NCBI GenBank assembly: GCA_050302475.1
Contig: JBNLBF010000006.1
Coordinates: forward strand, 74,219 to 138,218
Length of the DNA: 64,000 nucleotides
Source of the DNA: NORP23 sp050302475
GTDB taxonomy: Bacteria; Pseudomonadota; Alphaproteobacteria; Rhodobacterales; Rhodobacteraceae
Reading direction: 5' to 3'
Shown: piece after piece, positions 17,308 through 25,321 of the stretch
Layout: each line of letters begins with the position of its first letter
Numbering within the stretch: the stretch's first letter is position 1
Translations under genes and position numbers: made by a program
Notes under the pieces: generated by a model
What the model saw: only the letters and a program-made list of their open reading frames with translations
Databases searched by the model: none
Told to the model about the DNA's origin: nothing

Positions 17308-17766
17308 ATGCACGTGGCCAGTCAGGACCTAATCAAACTTTACTCGCAGAAAATCCTCGCGCTCGCGGCGGAGATTCCACGGATTGGGCGGCTGGAGAAT
17401 CCGGACGCCAGTGTACAGAAACGCTCGCCGATTTGTGGATCGACGGTAATGGTCGATCTGAAAGTTACAGATGGCAAAGTCAGCGATTATGCGCAGGACG
17501 TCAAAGCCTGTGCCCTGGGACAGGCGGCGGCGTCTGTGGTTGGTAGCACCATCATCGGGCGCACAGAGGAAGAAATACAGACTGCCCGAGACCAGCTTCT
17601 GGCGATGCTGAAGGAGGATGGTCCAGCCCCGACAGCCCCCTTTGATGGGTTCGAGGTGCTGCTCCCAGCAAAAGATTACAAAAACCGCCATGCGTCGATT
17701 ATGCTAGCGATTGAGGCCAGCCTGGACGCCATCCGCCAGACTGAAAAAAACGCCGCAACCCGGTAA
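17308..17766 (+). CDS. IscU/NifU-N-like Fe-S scaffold family protein, lacking the third cysteine
   Basis: 152 residues with the IscU-like fold. The first two ligand cysteines are present (RSPICGST and DVKACALGQAAASV), but where the third normally occurs the sequence reads KDYKNRHASIMLA, with no Cys. This matches a stand-alone 'iron-sulfur cluster assembly scaffold' group in Rhodobacteraceae whose role is unproven. The 3' end of this gene also encodes, on the other strand, the terminator of the 40-residue microprotein gene (17744-17777). Confidence 0.85.
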   Translation: MHVASQDLIKLYSQKILALAAEIPRIGRLENPDASVQKRSPICGSTVMVDLKVTDGKVSDYAQDVKACALGQAAASVVGSTIIGRTEEEIQTARDQLLAMLKEDGPAPTAPFDGFEVLLPAKDYKNRHASIMLAIEASLDAIRQTEKNAATR

Positions 17767-17777
17767 GGGCGCGGCGT
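17744..17777 (-). terminator. Rho-independent terminator of the SOS microprotein gene
   Basis: On the minus strand ACGCCGC (17777-17771) pairs with GCGGCGT (17756-17750), with partial inner pairing of CCC/GGG across the loop, and the stem runs into a T-tract (17750-17744). It lies 86 nt beyond the microprotein stop codon and inside the 3' end of the convergent IscU-like gene. This gives the small gene a complete transcription unit. Confidence 0.8.
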
Positions 17778-17862
17778 CAGTTAAAGGCGAAACAGGGTGG
17801 AAGAGCCCATACCGGCAGGTCCGAGGCTAAACGAAATGCCGGGCTCCCGATTTCGCAGGCGA

Positions 17863-17985
17863 TTACATGAACGAGGGCAGGCTCAGGCCAGCAAGGATGA
17901 TCACGAAGATGGCCGCGAGCCCAATCGCATCCTCCAGAAACTCTTTGGAGTTCAGGTTAGAGGCTTTCTGAATGAGTTCGGCCAT
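17863..17985 (-). CDS. 40-residue membrane microprotein under a LexA-type promoter
   Basis: The ATG at 17985 opens a 40-codon frame ending TAA: a charged, polar N-terminus (MAELIQKASNLNSKEFLEDA, residues 1-20) followed by one hydrophobic helix (IGLAAIFVIILAGLSLPSFM, residues 21-40). CAGGGA lies 9 nt upstream as RBS. The promoter carries two LexA-type boxes (18016-18030, 18053-18067) and a terminator follows. Size and single-helix architecture recall SOS-induced small membrane proteins: the Caulobacter division inhibitor SidA and the E. coli toxin TisB. No sequence similarity to either is claimed. It lies directly downstream of recG on the same strand. The function is inference. Confidence 0.8.
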   Translation of the reverse strand: MAELIQKASNLNSKEFLEDAIGLAAIFVIILAGLSLPSFM

Positions 17986-18015
17986 GGTCGTGATTCCCTG
18001 GGTGATTTCGTTAAT

Positions 18016-18030
18016 GTTCCCCTAATGTTC
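18016..18030 (-). promoter_or_regulatory. LexA (SOS) box, promoter-proximal
   Basis: GTTC-N7-GTTC on the plus strand (GTTCCCCTAATGTTC), read as GAAC-N7-GAAC in the direction of the microprotein gene. This is the alphaproteobacterial SOS box, the same pattern found upstream of recA in this window. It covers the likely -10 region and lies 31 nt upstream of the start codon. Confidence 0.8.
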
Positions 18031-18052
18031 CACACGGTTAACCATTCGTCAA
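18024..18052 (-). promoter_or_regulatory. Probable sigma-70-type promoter of the microprotein gene
   Basis: A TTGACG -35 hexamer (18052-18047), a 17-nt spacer and a weak AACATT -10 (18029-18024). The -35 abuts one LexA box and the -10 lies inside the other, so a bound repressor would exclude RNA polymerase. The -35 and spacing are good; the -10 is a 3-of-6 match. Confidence 0.55.
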
Positions 18053-18067
18053 GAACAAAAATGGAAC
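18053..18067 (-). promoter_or_regulatory. LexA (SOS) box, promoter-distal
   Basis: GAAC-N7-GAAC on the plus strand (GAACAAAAATGGAAC). It ends one base past the recG stop codon and abuts the -35 hexamer of the microprotein promoter. Two full-consensus boxes 22 bp apart imply tight, cooperative repression. Confidence 0.8.
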
Positions 18068-18068
18068 A

Positions 18069-20159
18069 TTAGCCGATTTTCAACAATCGGATCGCCCGGT
18101 CCTGTTCCATAAGGTACAGCAGTGTGCGCACCGCCTCGCCTCTTTTTGTCTTTAATTCCGGGTCGTTAGACAGGAATAGCCGCGCGTCATCCTGCGCGAT
18201 TTTCATTAGATCAGCTTGCGTTTCCAAATCCGCAATGCGGAAGCGCGGCAAGCCGGATTGGGCCACTCCCAGCAGGTCACCTGCGCCGCGAAGCTCCAGA
18301 TCGCGCTCGGAAATGCGGAATCCATCATTGGTTTCCCGCATAATGGTTAACCGCGCCATCGCCGTTTCACCCAATGGCGGATCATACATTAACAAACAGG
18401 TCGAAGCCTCGGCCCCTCTTCCGACACGTCCTCGAAGCTGGTGCAGTTGCGCCAATCCAAAATGTTCCGCCTGTTCGATGACCATGATCGTGGCATTGGG
18501 AACATCCACGCCGACCTCGATCACCGTCGTTGCCACCAGCACCTGTGTACGCCCGGCGACAAAATCCGCCATGGCGGCATCCTTTTCGGCGGGTGGCATC
18601 TGCCCGTGAACCAAACCAACCACACCTTCACCGAGCGCAGCGCGTAAATGTTTGAACCGGTCCTCGGCGGCGGCCATTTCGACCAGCTCCGATTCATCGA
18701 CCAATGGACATACCCAATAGGCCTGCCGCCCCTTCGCAATGGCGCCGCGCAGGTGGTCCACCACTTCGTCCATCCGGCCCGAGGATACCATCACCGTTTC
18801 GATCGGCTTTCGCCCGGGCGGTTTTTCATCAAGGATCGAGATATCCATATCCCCATAGTGCGTCAGCGCCAGCGAACGTGGGATCGGCGTGGCCGTCATC
18901 ACCAGAATATCCACTGCCCTGCCCTTAGACCCCAGCGCCATGCGCTGCTCGACCCCGAAACGATGTTGCTCATCAATGACTGCCAGTCGCAGGTCGGCAA
19001 ATTCGACATCCTCGGAAAACAGCGCGTGGGTGCCGACCATCACCTGAATCTCTCCATTAGCCAGTGCCGCCAGCTTGGCGCGTCGCTCTCGCCCCTTGTC
19101 GCGCCCGGTCAGCAGGTCCAGCCGCACGCCCGCCGCTTCGGCCAGGGGTTGTAGGCCCACCATATGCTGACGCGCCAGAATTTCCGTCGGGGCCATCATG
19201 GCCGCCTGACCCCCGGCCTCGACTGCCGCCAGCATCGCCAGAAACGCAACCAACGTCTTGCCTGCACCGACATCGCCCTGCAGCAGCCGGTTCATCCTGA
19301 GATCACCTGCCATATCGGCATGAATCTCTCCCACCGCCCGATCCTGCGCCCCTGTCGGCGCATATGGCAGCGAGTCCAGAACCTGTTTCTGCAGCAGCCC
19401 GGTGCCCTTGGTTGATATCCCCTTGGCGCGACGGACCGAGGCTCTGGCAATCGCCAGCGTCACCTGATGGGCGAACAGTTCGTCATAGGCCAACCTTTCG
19501 CGCGCGGCCGCTGACGGCATCACATCCTGCACCCCTTTGGGCGCGTGAGCCGCCATCAGCGCGTGTTGCCAGTCGGGCCAGTTTTGTTTGGCTTTCAGCG
19601 ACGGATCAATCCATTCCGGCAGATCTGGCGCCAGCGCCAGTGCCCCCCGGGCCGCCTTGTAAAGGCCGCGTTGAGTTACCCCGGCGGTCAGTGGATAGAC
19701 CGGCTCATAGGGCGGCAGGTCCCCCGCCTGATCCGGGCGTAGCACATGGTCCGGATGCACCATCTGCGCCATCCCGTCGAACAGCTCCAGCTTGCCGGAC
19801 ACGATCCGCTGCTGACCCGAGGGCAGCGATTTCTTCACCCAGTCTTCATTCGCGCGAAAGAAGACCAGCTGGAAATCCGTCTGCCCGTCACTGACCATTA
19901 CGTGATATGGCCGCCCCTTCTGACGTGGTGGTCGGTGGACGCCGACCGTCACCTCGACCGTTACAATCGCGGGGAAATTCAAGCCGCTGATGGTCGGGCG
20001 AAGTCGGCGATCAACACAATTATGCGGCAGGGTGAACAACAGGTCGCGCGGGCGGGTGATATTCAACCCTTCGTAAGCGCGCGCCGTCTTCTCGCCGATA
20101 CCGGGAAGTGTCGCCAACGAAGCGAACAGGGGGAACAGAATTTCGGGGCGCGAGCTCAT
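18069..20159 (-). CDS. recG: ATP-dependent DNA helicase RecG
   Basis: 696-residue branch-migration helicase that reverses stalled replication forks. It has the N-terminal wedge (OB) domain (about residues 50-150), Walker A GDVGAGKTLVAF, the DEQH motif (VIDEQHRFGVEQR), TATPIPRS, and the C-terminal RecG motifs QLHQLRGRVGRG and ELRGAGDLLGVAQSG. Expression may read through into the downstream SOS microprotein gene, which however has its own promoter. The DNA-repair context continues upstream with ligA. Confidence 0.97.
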   Translation of the reverse strand: MSSRPEILFPLFASLATLPGIGEKTARAYEGLNITRPRDLLFTLPHNCVDRRLRPTISGLNFPAIVTVEVTVGVHRPPRQKGRPYHVMVSDGQTDFQLVFFRANEDWVKKSLPSGQQRIVSGKLELFDGMAQMVHPDHVLRPDQAGDLPPYEPVYPLTAGVTQRGLYKAARGALALAPDLPEWIDPSLKAKQNWPDWQHALMAAHAPKGVQDVMPSAAARERLAYDELFAHQVTLAIARASVRRAKGISTKGTGLLQKQVLDSLPYAPTGAQDRAVGEIHADMAGDLRMNRLLQGDVGAGKTLVAFLAMLAAVEAGGQAAMMAPTEILARQHMVGLQPLAEAAGVRLDLLTGRDKGRERRAKLAALANGEIQVMVGTHALFSEDVEFADLRLAVIDEQHRFGVEQRMALGSKGRAVDILVMTATPIPRSLALTHYGDMDISILDEKPPGRKPIETVMVSSGRMDEVVDHLRGAIAKGRQAYWVCPLVDESELVEMAAAEDRFKHLRAALGEGVVGLVHGQMPPAEKDAAMADFVAGRTQVLVATTVIEVGVDVPNATIMVIEQAEHFGLAQLHQLRGRVGRGAEASTCLLMYDPPLGETAMARLTIMRETNDGFRISERDLELRGAGDLLGVAQSGLPRFRIADLETQADLMKIAQDDARLFLSNDPELKTKRGEAVRTLLYLMEQDRAIRLLKIG

Positions 20160-20190
20160 GCGGCCATATCACGCGACAATGCCGCAAGGA

Positions 20191-22287
20191 TCAACTGATA
20201 TGATCGAGCCATTCATCCTCGTTCATGACTTTGACGCCCAGTTCTTCGGCTTTCTTCAGCTTCGATCCCGCACCGGGACCCGCCACAACAATATCCGTTT
20301 TGGCGGAAACGGAACCCGAAACTTTCGCCCCCAGCGCCTCCGCCCGCGCTTTGGCTTCGGCCCGGGTCATTTTTTCCAGTGTGCCGGTGAAGACCACGGT
20401 TTTGCCGACCACCGGGCTGCCGTCGGTTGCCGGGGCAGCAACATCGGTGACAGTCAATTCTGCGACCAGCCGATCTAGCGCGGCGCGCGCCTCCGCCTGA
20501 TGGAAATAATCCACCAGAGAGGCCGCCATAACCTCGCCTACCCCGTCGATATTGTTCAGCGCCTCCCAGTCCGGCCCGGTATGGTCACGCGCGGCCTCCA
20601 TCGCGGCATAAAAATCCGCCCATCGGTTATAGGTTCGCGCCAGCAGCATCGCGGCGGTTTCGCCGACATGCCGGATGCCCAGCGCGAAGATCAGGCGGTT
20701 GAGGGGGATGGTGCGGCGCTCTTCAATCGCGGCCAACAGGTTGGTGACGGATTTTTCGCCCCAGCCCTCGCGTGATTTCAGGGTTTCGCCGTGATTTGCA
20801 GCCAGCGTTAAAATGTCGGCGGGTTCCTTCACCCAGCCTTCAGTATAGAATGCTTCCACCTGTTTCGCGCCCAGCCCTTCGATGTCAAACGCGCTGCGGG
20901 AGACAAAATGTTTCAGCTTTTCAACAGCTTGCGCCGGGCAGATTAAGCCGCCGGTGCAGCGCGCCACCGCTTCGCCGGGCTCGCGGATCGCGTCAGAGCC
21001 GCAGATTGGGCACTTGGTGGGAAACGCATAGGGCATCGCGTTCGACGGACGGCGGGAGATATCAACATCCTTGATTTTCGGGATCACGTCCCCGGCACGA
21101 TAGACGCTGACCCAGTCGCCAATACGAATGTCGCGACCGTCGCGGATCGGGTTGCCGTTGCTGTCACGCCCGGCGATATAATCCTCGTTATGGAGGGTTG
21201 CATTCGACACGACCACACCGCCCACCGTGACGGGTTTTAGCCGTGCCACCGGGGACAATGCACCGGTGCGGCCGACCTGAATTTCAATATCTTCCAGCTG
21301 GGTCGTGGCAATTTCCGCCGGGAACTTATGCGCGATGGCCCAACGCGGATTGTTGGAGCGAAATCCAAGTCGGCCCTGCAATGACAGATCATTTACTTTG
21401 TAAACGACTCCATCGATGTCGTAGCCGAGCGTCGCACGTTCCGCCTCAATCTGCGTGTAATGCGCGAGCATCTCCGCCGGACCGTCGCAAAGGCGAGTCA
21501 AAGGGTTGGTCTGAAAACCCAGATCCGACAGGGTTGCGATGGCCCCGAATTGCGTGTCTGACAATCGGGCGGAAAGCTCCCCCCAGGCATAGGCGAAGAA
21601 ACGAAGCGGACGGTTTTTTGTGATCGCGGCATCCAACTGGCGCAAGGATCCAGCTGCGGCATTTCGCGGGTTGGCGAAGGTTTTACCACCCGATGCGGCC
21701 TGCCGTTCATTGAGCGCAGCAAAATCGTCATGTGACATGTAAACCTCGCCGCGCACCTCCAGGATGTGTGGCGCGCCGGAGAGTTCCGCCGGAATATCGT
21801 CGATTGTTAGCGCATTTGCCGTGACGTTTTCTCCGACTTCGCCGTCTCCGCGTGTTGCCGCCTGCACCAGACGACCGTTCTCGTAACGCAGTGACAGGGA
21901 CAAACCGTCGATTTTCGGCTCTGCGGTATAGGCGACCTGCCCCGCAATCCCCAGAAACTTCCGCACGCGCTCATCAAAATCAAAAATATCCTCGTCCGAG
22001 AAGGCATTTGACAGCGACAGCATTGGCACGGCGTGGGTTACTTTGCCAAACCCGCTGGCAACCGGGGCGCCCACCTTATCCGAAGGGCTAGCAGGCAGTT
22101 TTAGATCGGGAAATCGGGCCTCTATCGCCATATTCCGGCGTTTGAGCGCGTCATATTCGGCATCCGAAATGTCGGGCGCGTCGTTCTGATGATACGCGAT
22201 ATCCGCCTTCGCCAGAATCGATGCGAGGCGCTGCAGCTCTTTTGCCGCTTGCGCCTCTGTCATCTTGTCTAGGTCAATCTCCGCCAT
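20191..22287 (-). CDS. ligA: NAD-dependent DNA ligase
   Basis: 698-residue LigA. The adenylation lysine is in EPKIDGLSLSLRYENGRL. The zinc finger reads CPICGSDAI and CTGGLICPAQ (four cysteines), the HhH repeats follow (RSAFDIEGLGAKQVE), and a C-terminal BRCT domain (GKTVVFTGTLEKMTRAEAK) ends the protein. All domains are intact. It lies upstream of recG on the same strand with a 31-nt gap and downstream of ctrA. Confidence 0.98.
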   Translation of the reverse strand: MAEIDLDKMTEAQAAKELQRLASILAKADIAYHQNDAPDISDAEYDALKRRNMAIEARFPDLKLPASPSDKVGAPVASGFGKVTHAVPMLSLSNAFSDEDIFDFDERVRKFLGIAGQVAYTAEPKIDGLSLSLRYENGRLVQAATRGDGEVGENVTANALTIDDIPAELSGAPHILEVRGEVYMSHDDFAALNERQAASGGKTFANPRNAAAGSLRQLDAAITKNRPLRFFAYAWGELSARLSDTQFGAIATLSDLGFQTNPLTRLCDGPAEMLAHYTQIEAERATLGYDIDGVVYKVNDLSLQGRLGFRSNNPRWAIAHKFPAEIATTQLEDIEIQVGRTGALSPVARLKPVTVGGVVVSNATLHNEDYIAGRDSNGNPIRDGRDIRIGDWVSVYRAGDVIPKIKDVDISRRPSNAMPYAFPTKCPICGSDAIREPGEAVARCTGGLICPAQAVEKLKHFVSRSAFDIEGLGAKQVEAFYTEGWVKEPADILTLAANHGETLKSREGWGEKSVTNLLAAIEERRTIPLNRLIFALGIRHVGETAAMLLARTYNRWADFYAAMEAARDHTGPDWEALNNIDGVGEVMAASLVDYFHQAEARAALDRLVAELTVTDVAAPATDGSPVVGKTVVFTGTLEKMTRAEAKARAEALGAKVSGSVSAKTDIVVAGPGAGSKLKKAEELGVKVMNEDEWLDHIS

Positions 22288-22338
22288 CCGCGCCCTCCGT
22301 CCCGACAGGGATACGGCGCGGCTGCGATTCCGTCCAGA

Positions 22339-23040
22339 TCAGACGGCGATTTTTTGTTGTTCTTCGACCGGATCGCGCAAAACGTATCCGCGGCCCCATA
22401 CGGTTTCAATGTAATTCTCGCCGTCCATGCCTTTCGACAGTTTCTTGCGCAGCTTGCAGATGAACACGTCGATAATCTTCAGTTCCGGCTCGTCCATGCC
22501 GCCATAAAGGTGATTGAGGAACATTTCTTTGGTCAGCGTGGTGCCCTTGCGCAGCGAGAGCAGCTCCAGCATCTGGTATTCCTTGCCGGTCAGATGCACG
22601 GGTTTGCCGTTAACTTCGACTGTTTTATCATCCAGATTGACCGCGACATGGCCAGTACGAATGATTGACTGCGCGTGCCCCTTGGAACGGCGGACAATCG
22701 CGTGAATGCGCGCAACCAGCTCATCCCGGTTAAAGGGTTTGGTCATATAATCGTCGGCACCAAAGCCGAAACCTTTGATTTTGTTGTCCGCGTCATCAAG
22801 CCCGGACAGAATGAGGATCGGCGTGTCAATCTTGCCGACGCGCAGGCGGCGCAAAACTTCGTGCCCGGTCATATCCGGCAGGTTCAAATCAAGCAAAATA
22901 ATGTCGTAATCATATAGCTTTGCCAGATCGAGACCTTCTTCCCCAAGATCCGTGGCATAAACATTGAGATTGGCGCTGGCCAACATCATTTCAATAGATT
23001 TCGATGTAGTAGGATCGTCCTCAACTAGTAAAACTCGCAT
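22339..23040 (-). CDS. ctrA: Cell-cycle master response regulator CtrA
   Basis: 233-residue OmpR-family regulator. The receiver domain has the acidic pocket (VEDD), the phospho-acceptor Asp in IILLDLNLPDMTG and the switch Lys in TKPFNRDE. The winged-helix DNA-binding domain has KEYQMLELLSLRKGTTLTKEMF and ELKIIDVFICKLRKKL, the near-invariant CtrA recognition helix. The ATG at 23040 follows AAGGAG; a TTG two codons upstream is unlikely. In Rhodobacteraceae CtrA is usually non-essential and controls flagella and gene-transfer-agent genes. Its phosphorelay kinase cckA and inhibitor sciP are also in this window. Confidence 0.97.
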   Translation of the reverse strand: MRVLLVEDDPTTSKSIEMMLASANLNVYATDLGEEGLDLAKLYDYDIILLDLNLPDMTGHEVLRRLRVGKIDTPILILSGLDDADNKIKGFGFGADDYMTKPFNRDELVARIHAIVRRSKGHAQSIIRTGHVAVNLDDKTVEVNGKPVHLTGKEYQMLELLSLRKGTTLTKEMFLNHLYGGMDEPELKIIDVFICKLRKKLSKGMDGENYIETVWGRGYVLRDPVEEQQKIAV

Positions 23041-23099
23041 TACCAACTCCTTCAGTCGGTTAGGTTACCATCAACTACGTTAATTATTTGGTAAAAAGG

Positions 23100-23114
23100 T
23101 TAATAACAGGTTAC
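23100..23114. promoter_or_regulatory. Possible CtrA site upstream of ctrA
   Basis: TTAA-N7-TTAC (TTAATAACAGGTTAC) lies 60-74 nt upstream of the ctrA start. It matches 7 of 8 fixed positions of the CtrA consensus TTAA-N7-TTAA, and would fit autoregulation. The region is A+T-rich, so chance matches are likely. Confidence 0.3.
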
Positions 23115-23140
23115 CTCTTAAGGTTGATTAATAAATCTAC

Positions 23141-23419
23141 TTAAAGTTGTCTATACTTTTTGAGATGTGTAACCCGTAAGCCACGCGATCCGTGACGCAG
23201 CATCGCCCTTTCCCAACTGGCAAATTCTTCTTTCGACAGATTGTACGTGGTCAGCGCTTCATCCAGCGTCATCAGGCCTGCATGGACTGCCAAAACAACT
23301 TTGGCTTTGCGTTTCACAACCCATCGAGTTGTATTCTTTGATGGCAGATCGCTTCGGTTAAGAATCGTTCCATCCGGTAATGTAACGCTGACTGGCATGG
23401 CATCTTGTCTTACATACAT
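23141..23419 (-). CDS. sciP: SciP (DUF1153), CtrA-inhibitory helix-turn-helix protein
   Basis: 92 residues. SVTLPDGTILNRSDLPSKNT followed by TRWVVKRKAKVVLAVHAGLM, then TLDEALTTYNLSKEEFASWE and a closing GLRVTHLKKYRQ match the DUF1153/SciP family. In Caulobacter, SciP binds CtrA at promoters and represses CtrA-activated genes in G1. It lies 100 nt upstream of ctrA on the same strand, so the activator and its inhibitor are neighbours. ATG 23419 follows AAAGGGG. Confidence 0.9.
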   Translation of the reverse strand: MYVRQDAMPVSVTLPDGTILNRSDLPSKNTTRWVVKRKAKVVLAVHAGLMTLDEALTTYNLSKEEFASWERAMLRHGSRGLRVTHLKKYRQL

Positions 23420-23543
23420 AGCAAACCCCTTTCTTTCGCTCGTTGGAGACAGAATCGGGTTAACCCGTTAATCAAGGATGAAAGCGCACCTTGCGAGTGC
23501 TTAAACTTTTACTATATTGCGATCTTTCCAAATGGAGTCCCCT

Positions 23544-24680
23544 ATGGCCGAGGCGGCGGTAAAACTGAACAGTCTTGGGTTCGCAAAACCCGAAAGCGAG
23601 ACGCGTGTCGTCGTCGCGATGTCGGGCGGCGTGGACAGTTCGGTAGTGGCCGCAAAATTGGCGCGCGAAGGCTATGACGTGGTCGGTGTGACGCTGCAGC
23701 TTTACGATCATGGGGCGGCGCTCGCTAAAAAGGGCGCATGCTGTGCCGGAATTGACATTCATGACGCGCGGCGTGTCGCGGAGGAGATGAACTTCCCGCA
23801 CTACGTCCTTGATTATGAAAATAAATTCAAAGAAAGTGTTATTGATGAATTCGCGGATGCGTACCTCGCAGGGGCAACGCCTGTGCCCTGTATCCGCTGC
23901 AATGAGCGGGTGAAATTCCGGGACCTGCTGGAGACGGCCAAAGACCTTGACGCCGACTGTATGGCAACGGGTCATTATATCCAGCGCATCGAAGGCCCAG
24001 TGCGGGCCGAGTTACATCAGGCCGCAGATCCTGACCGCGACCAGTCCTATTTTCTGTTTTCAACCACGCAGGAGCAGCTGGATTTTCTGCGGTTCCCTCT
24101 CGGCCATCTGGCGTCAAAAGACGAAACCCGGTCGCTGGCGCGGGAATTCGGTTTAGTGGTTGCTGACAAACCCGACAGCCAGGATATCTGTTTTGTTCCG
24201 AATGGGTCCTACGCGTCGGTGATCGAAAAACTCCGCCCCGGTGCTGCGGAACCGGGGGAGATTGTGCATCTCGACGGCACGGTTCTGGGGGAACATAAAG
24301 GCGTGATTCACTACACGATCGGACAGCGTCGCGGGCTCGGCATTGGTGGGCGAGAGCCGCTATATGTCGTGAAACTTGATCCCGATAGCCGTCAGGTCAT
24401 CGTCGGCCCGCGAGGGGCGCTGGCTATTCGGCGCATTCCTGTCAATGAAATCAATTGGTTAGGGGATAATGTGTTCGAAAGCCTTGACCGGATCGAAGTC
24501 CGTGTCCGTATCCGTTCCACCCGACCACCGAAAGAGGCTGTGATCTACCCGACCGGCCCGCACACGGCGGAGGTTGAACTGGCTGTGGCAGAGGAAGGGG
24601 TCTCCCCCGGACAGGCTTGCGTTTTCTATGGCCTTGATGACACTCGCGTATTGGGTGGCGGCTGGATCACCAAAGCCTGA
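23544..24680 (+). CDS. mnmA: tRNA-specific 2-thiouridylase
   Basis: 378-residue enzyme that thiolates U34 of tRNA Lys/Glu/Gln. The PP-loop AMSGGVDSSVVAA binds ATP. The catalytic cysteines lie in PVPCIRCNE and DSQDICFVPNG. The THxYxR-type segment reads TGHYIQRIE. I chose ATG 23544 because GGAG lies 6 nt upstream; ATG 23532 and TTG 23517 are in frame but less well placed. It overlaps the next gene by one base (TGATG). Confidence 0.97.
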   Translation: MAEAAVKLNSLGFAKPESETRVVVAMSGGVDSSVVAAKLAREGYDVVGVTLQLYDHGAALAKKGACCAGIDIHDARRVAEEMNFPHYVLDYENKFKESVIDEFADAYLAGATPVPCIRCNERVKFRDLLETAKDLDADCMATGHYIQRIEGPVRAELHQAADPDRDQSYFLFSTTQEQLDFLRFPLGHLASKDETRSLAREFGLVVADKPDSQDICFVPNGSYASVIEKLRPGAAEPGEIVHLDGTVLGEHKGVIHYTIGQRRGLGIGGREPLYVVKLDPDSRQVIVGPRGALAIRRIPVNEINWLGDNVFESLDRIEVRVRIRSTRPPKEAVIYPTGPHTAEVELAVAEEGVSPGQACVFYGLDDTRVLGGGWITKA

Positions 24681-25144
24681 TGCCCTGGATCGATTACACA
24701 TCGCGCTATATACTTTGGACGCTGATCCTGTGGGCGGCTGTTGCGGCGTTTCTACCGTTATTTGCATTGATCGGACAGATAGGTATGCTGCCATACCTGT
24801 TGATTTTATTTCGTTTTGCGCCGTTCTTTGCCATGCTTATCATAGCCAATCAATATGTGCGGGACCATGAGGATCCGCCGCTCTTCAACGATACCATGAC
24901 CTTCGCGCTGATCTGTGCCGTCATTGTCGTTGCCGTGACGTCGGTGGCCTTCGCGATCTTCAATTTCGCAGGTTGGCTGGGCGTGCGGATTATGACGGGT
25001 GAGACGCCGGAATCGCAGATGATAGTCTTTCAGTATGACCGCTCGTTGATGCAGTTGTCGGGAGTGATTGCATTTCTGTCCATCGCCCTTCTGTTCCCCA
25101 TGAGGGTGAAAAGTCTGATCAAGGCGCGGAAGTCGTCTGTCTGA
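24680..25144 (+). CDS. Membrane protein of unknown function
   Basis: 154 residues with four predicted transmembrane helices (about 9-29, 33-53, 72-95 and 122-140), a short acidic loop (RDHEDPPLFND) after helix 2 and a basic tail (RVKSLIKARKSSV). I do not recognise the family. Its ATG overlaps the mnmA stop by one base, so it is probably co-transcribed with mnmA. The next 177 bp (25145-25321) contain no gene I can support. Confidence 0.75.
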   Translation: MPWIDYTSRYILWTLILWAAVAAFLPLFALIGQIGMLPYLLILFRFAPFFAMLIIANQYVRDHEDPPLFNDTMTFALICAVIVVAVTSVAFAIFNFAGWLGVRIMTGETPESQMIVFQYDRSLMQLSGVIAFLSIALLFPMRVKSLIKARKSSV

Positions 25145-25321
25145 CGGAAGCCCCCTGTGAATCACTGGCACCTTGATGTAGCGTTTTCTGACACCGCAAC
25201 TCACAGGATTTCCGCGAGAGCAGATGCAGGATTTCTGCTCCGTGAGGATGATTACCTAAAACTCGCCACGACTGGTATGCTAGGTGTATGAGGTTCCGGA
25301 TCACATCCGTGACTTTGCGTT

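Noticed and set aside
17797..18072. A 91-codon plus-strand frame between the IscU-like gene and recG
   Set aside because: No RBS, low-complexity charged product; the minus-strand microprotein with promoter, boxes and terminator explains this stretch better.
23117..23130. TTAA-N6-TTAA near ctrA and TTAA-N4-TTAA near sciP (about 23461-23472) as CtrA sites
   Set aside because: The spacing is not the required 7 nt.
25119..25304. A 61-codon minus-strand frame in the gap after the mnmA-linked membrane gene
   Set aside because: GTG start without RBS, runs into the end of the neighbouring gene and resembles nothing; treated as non-coding.
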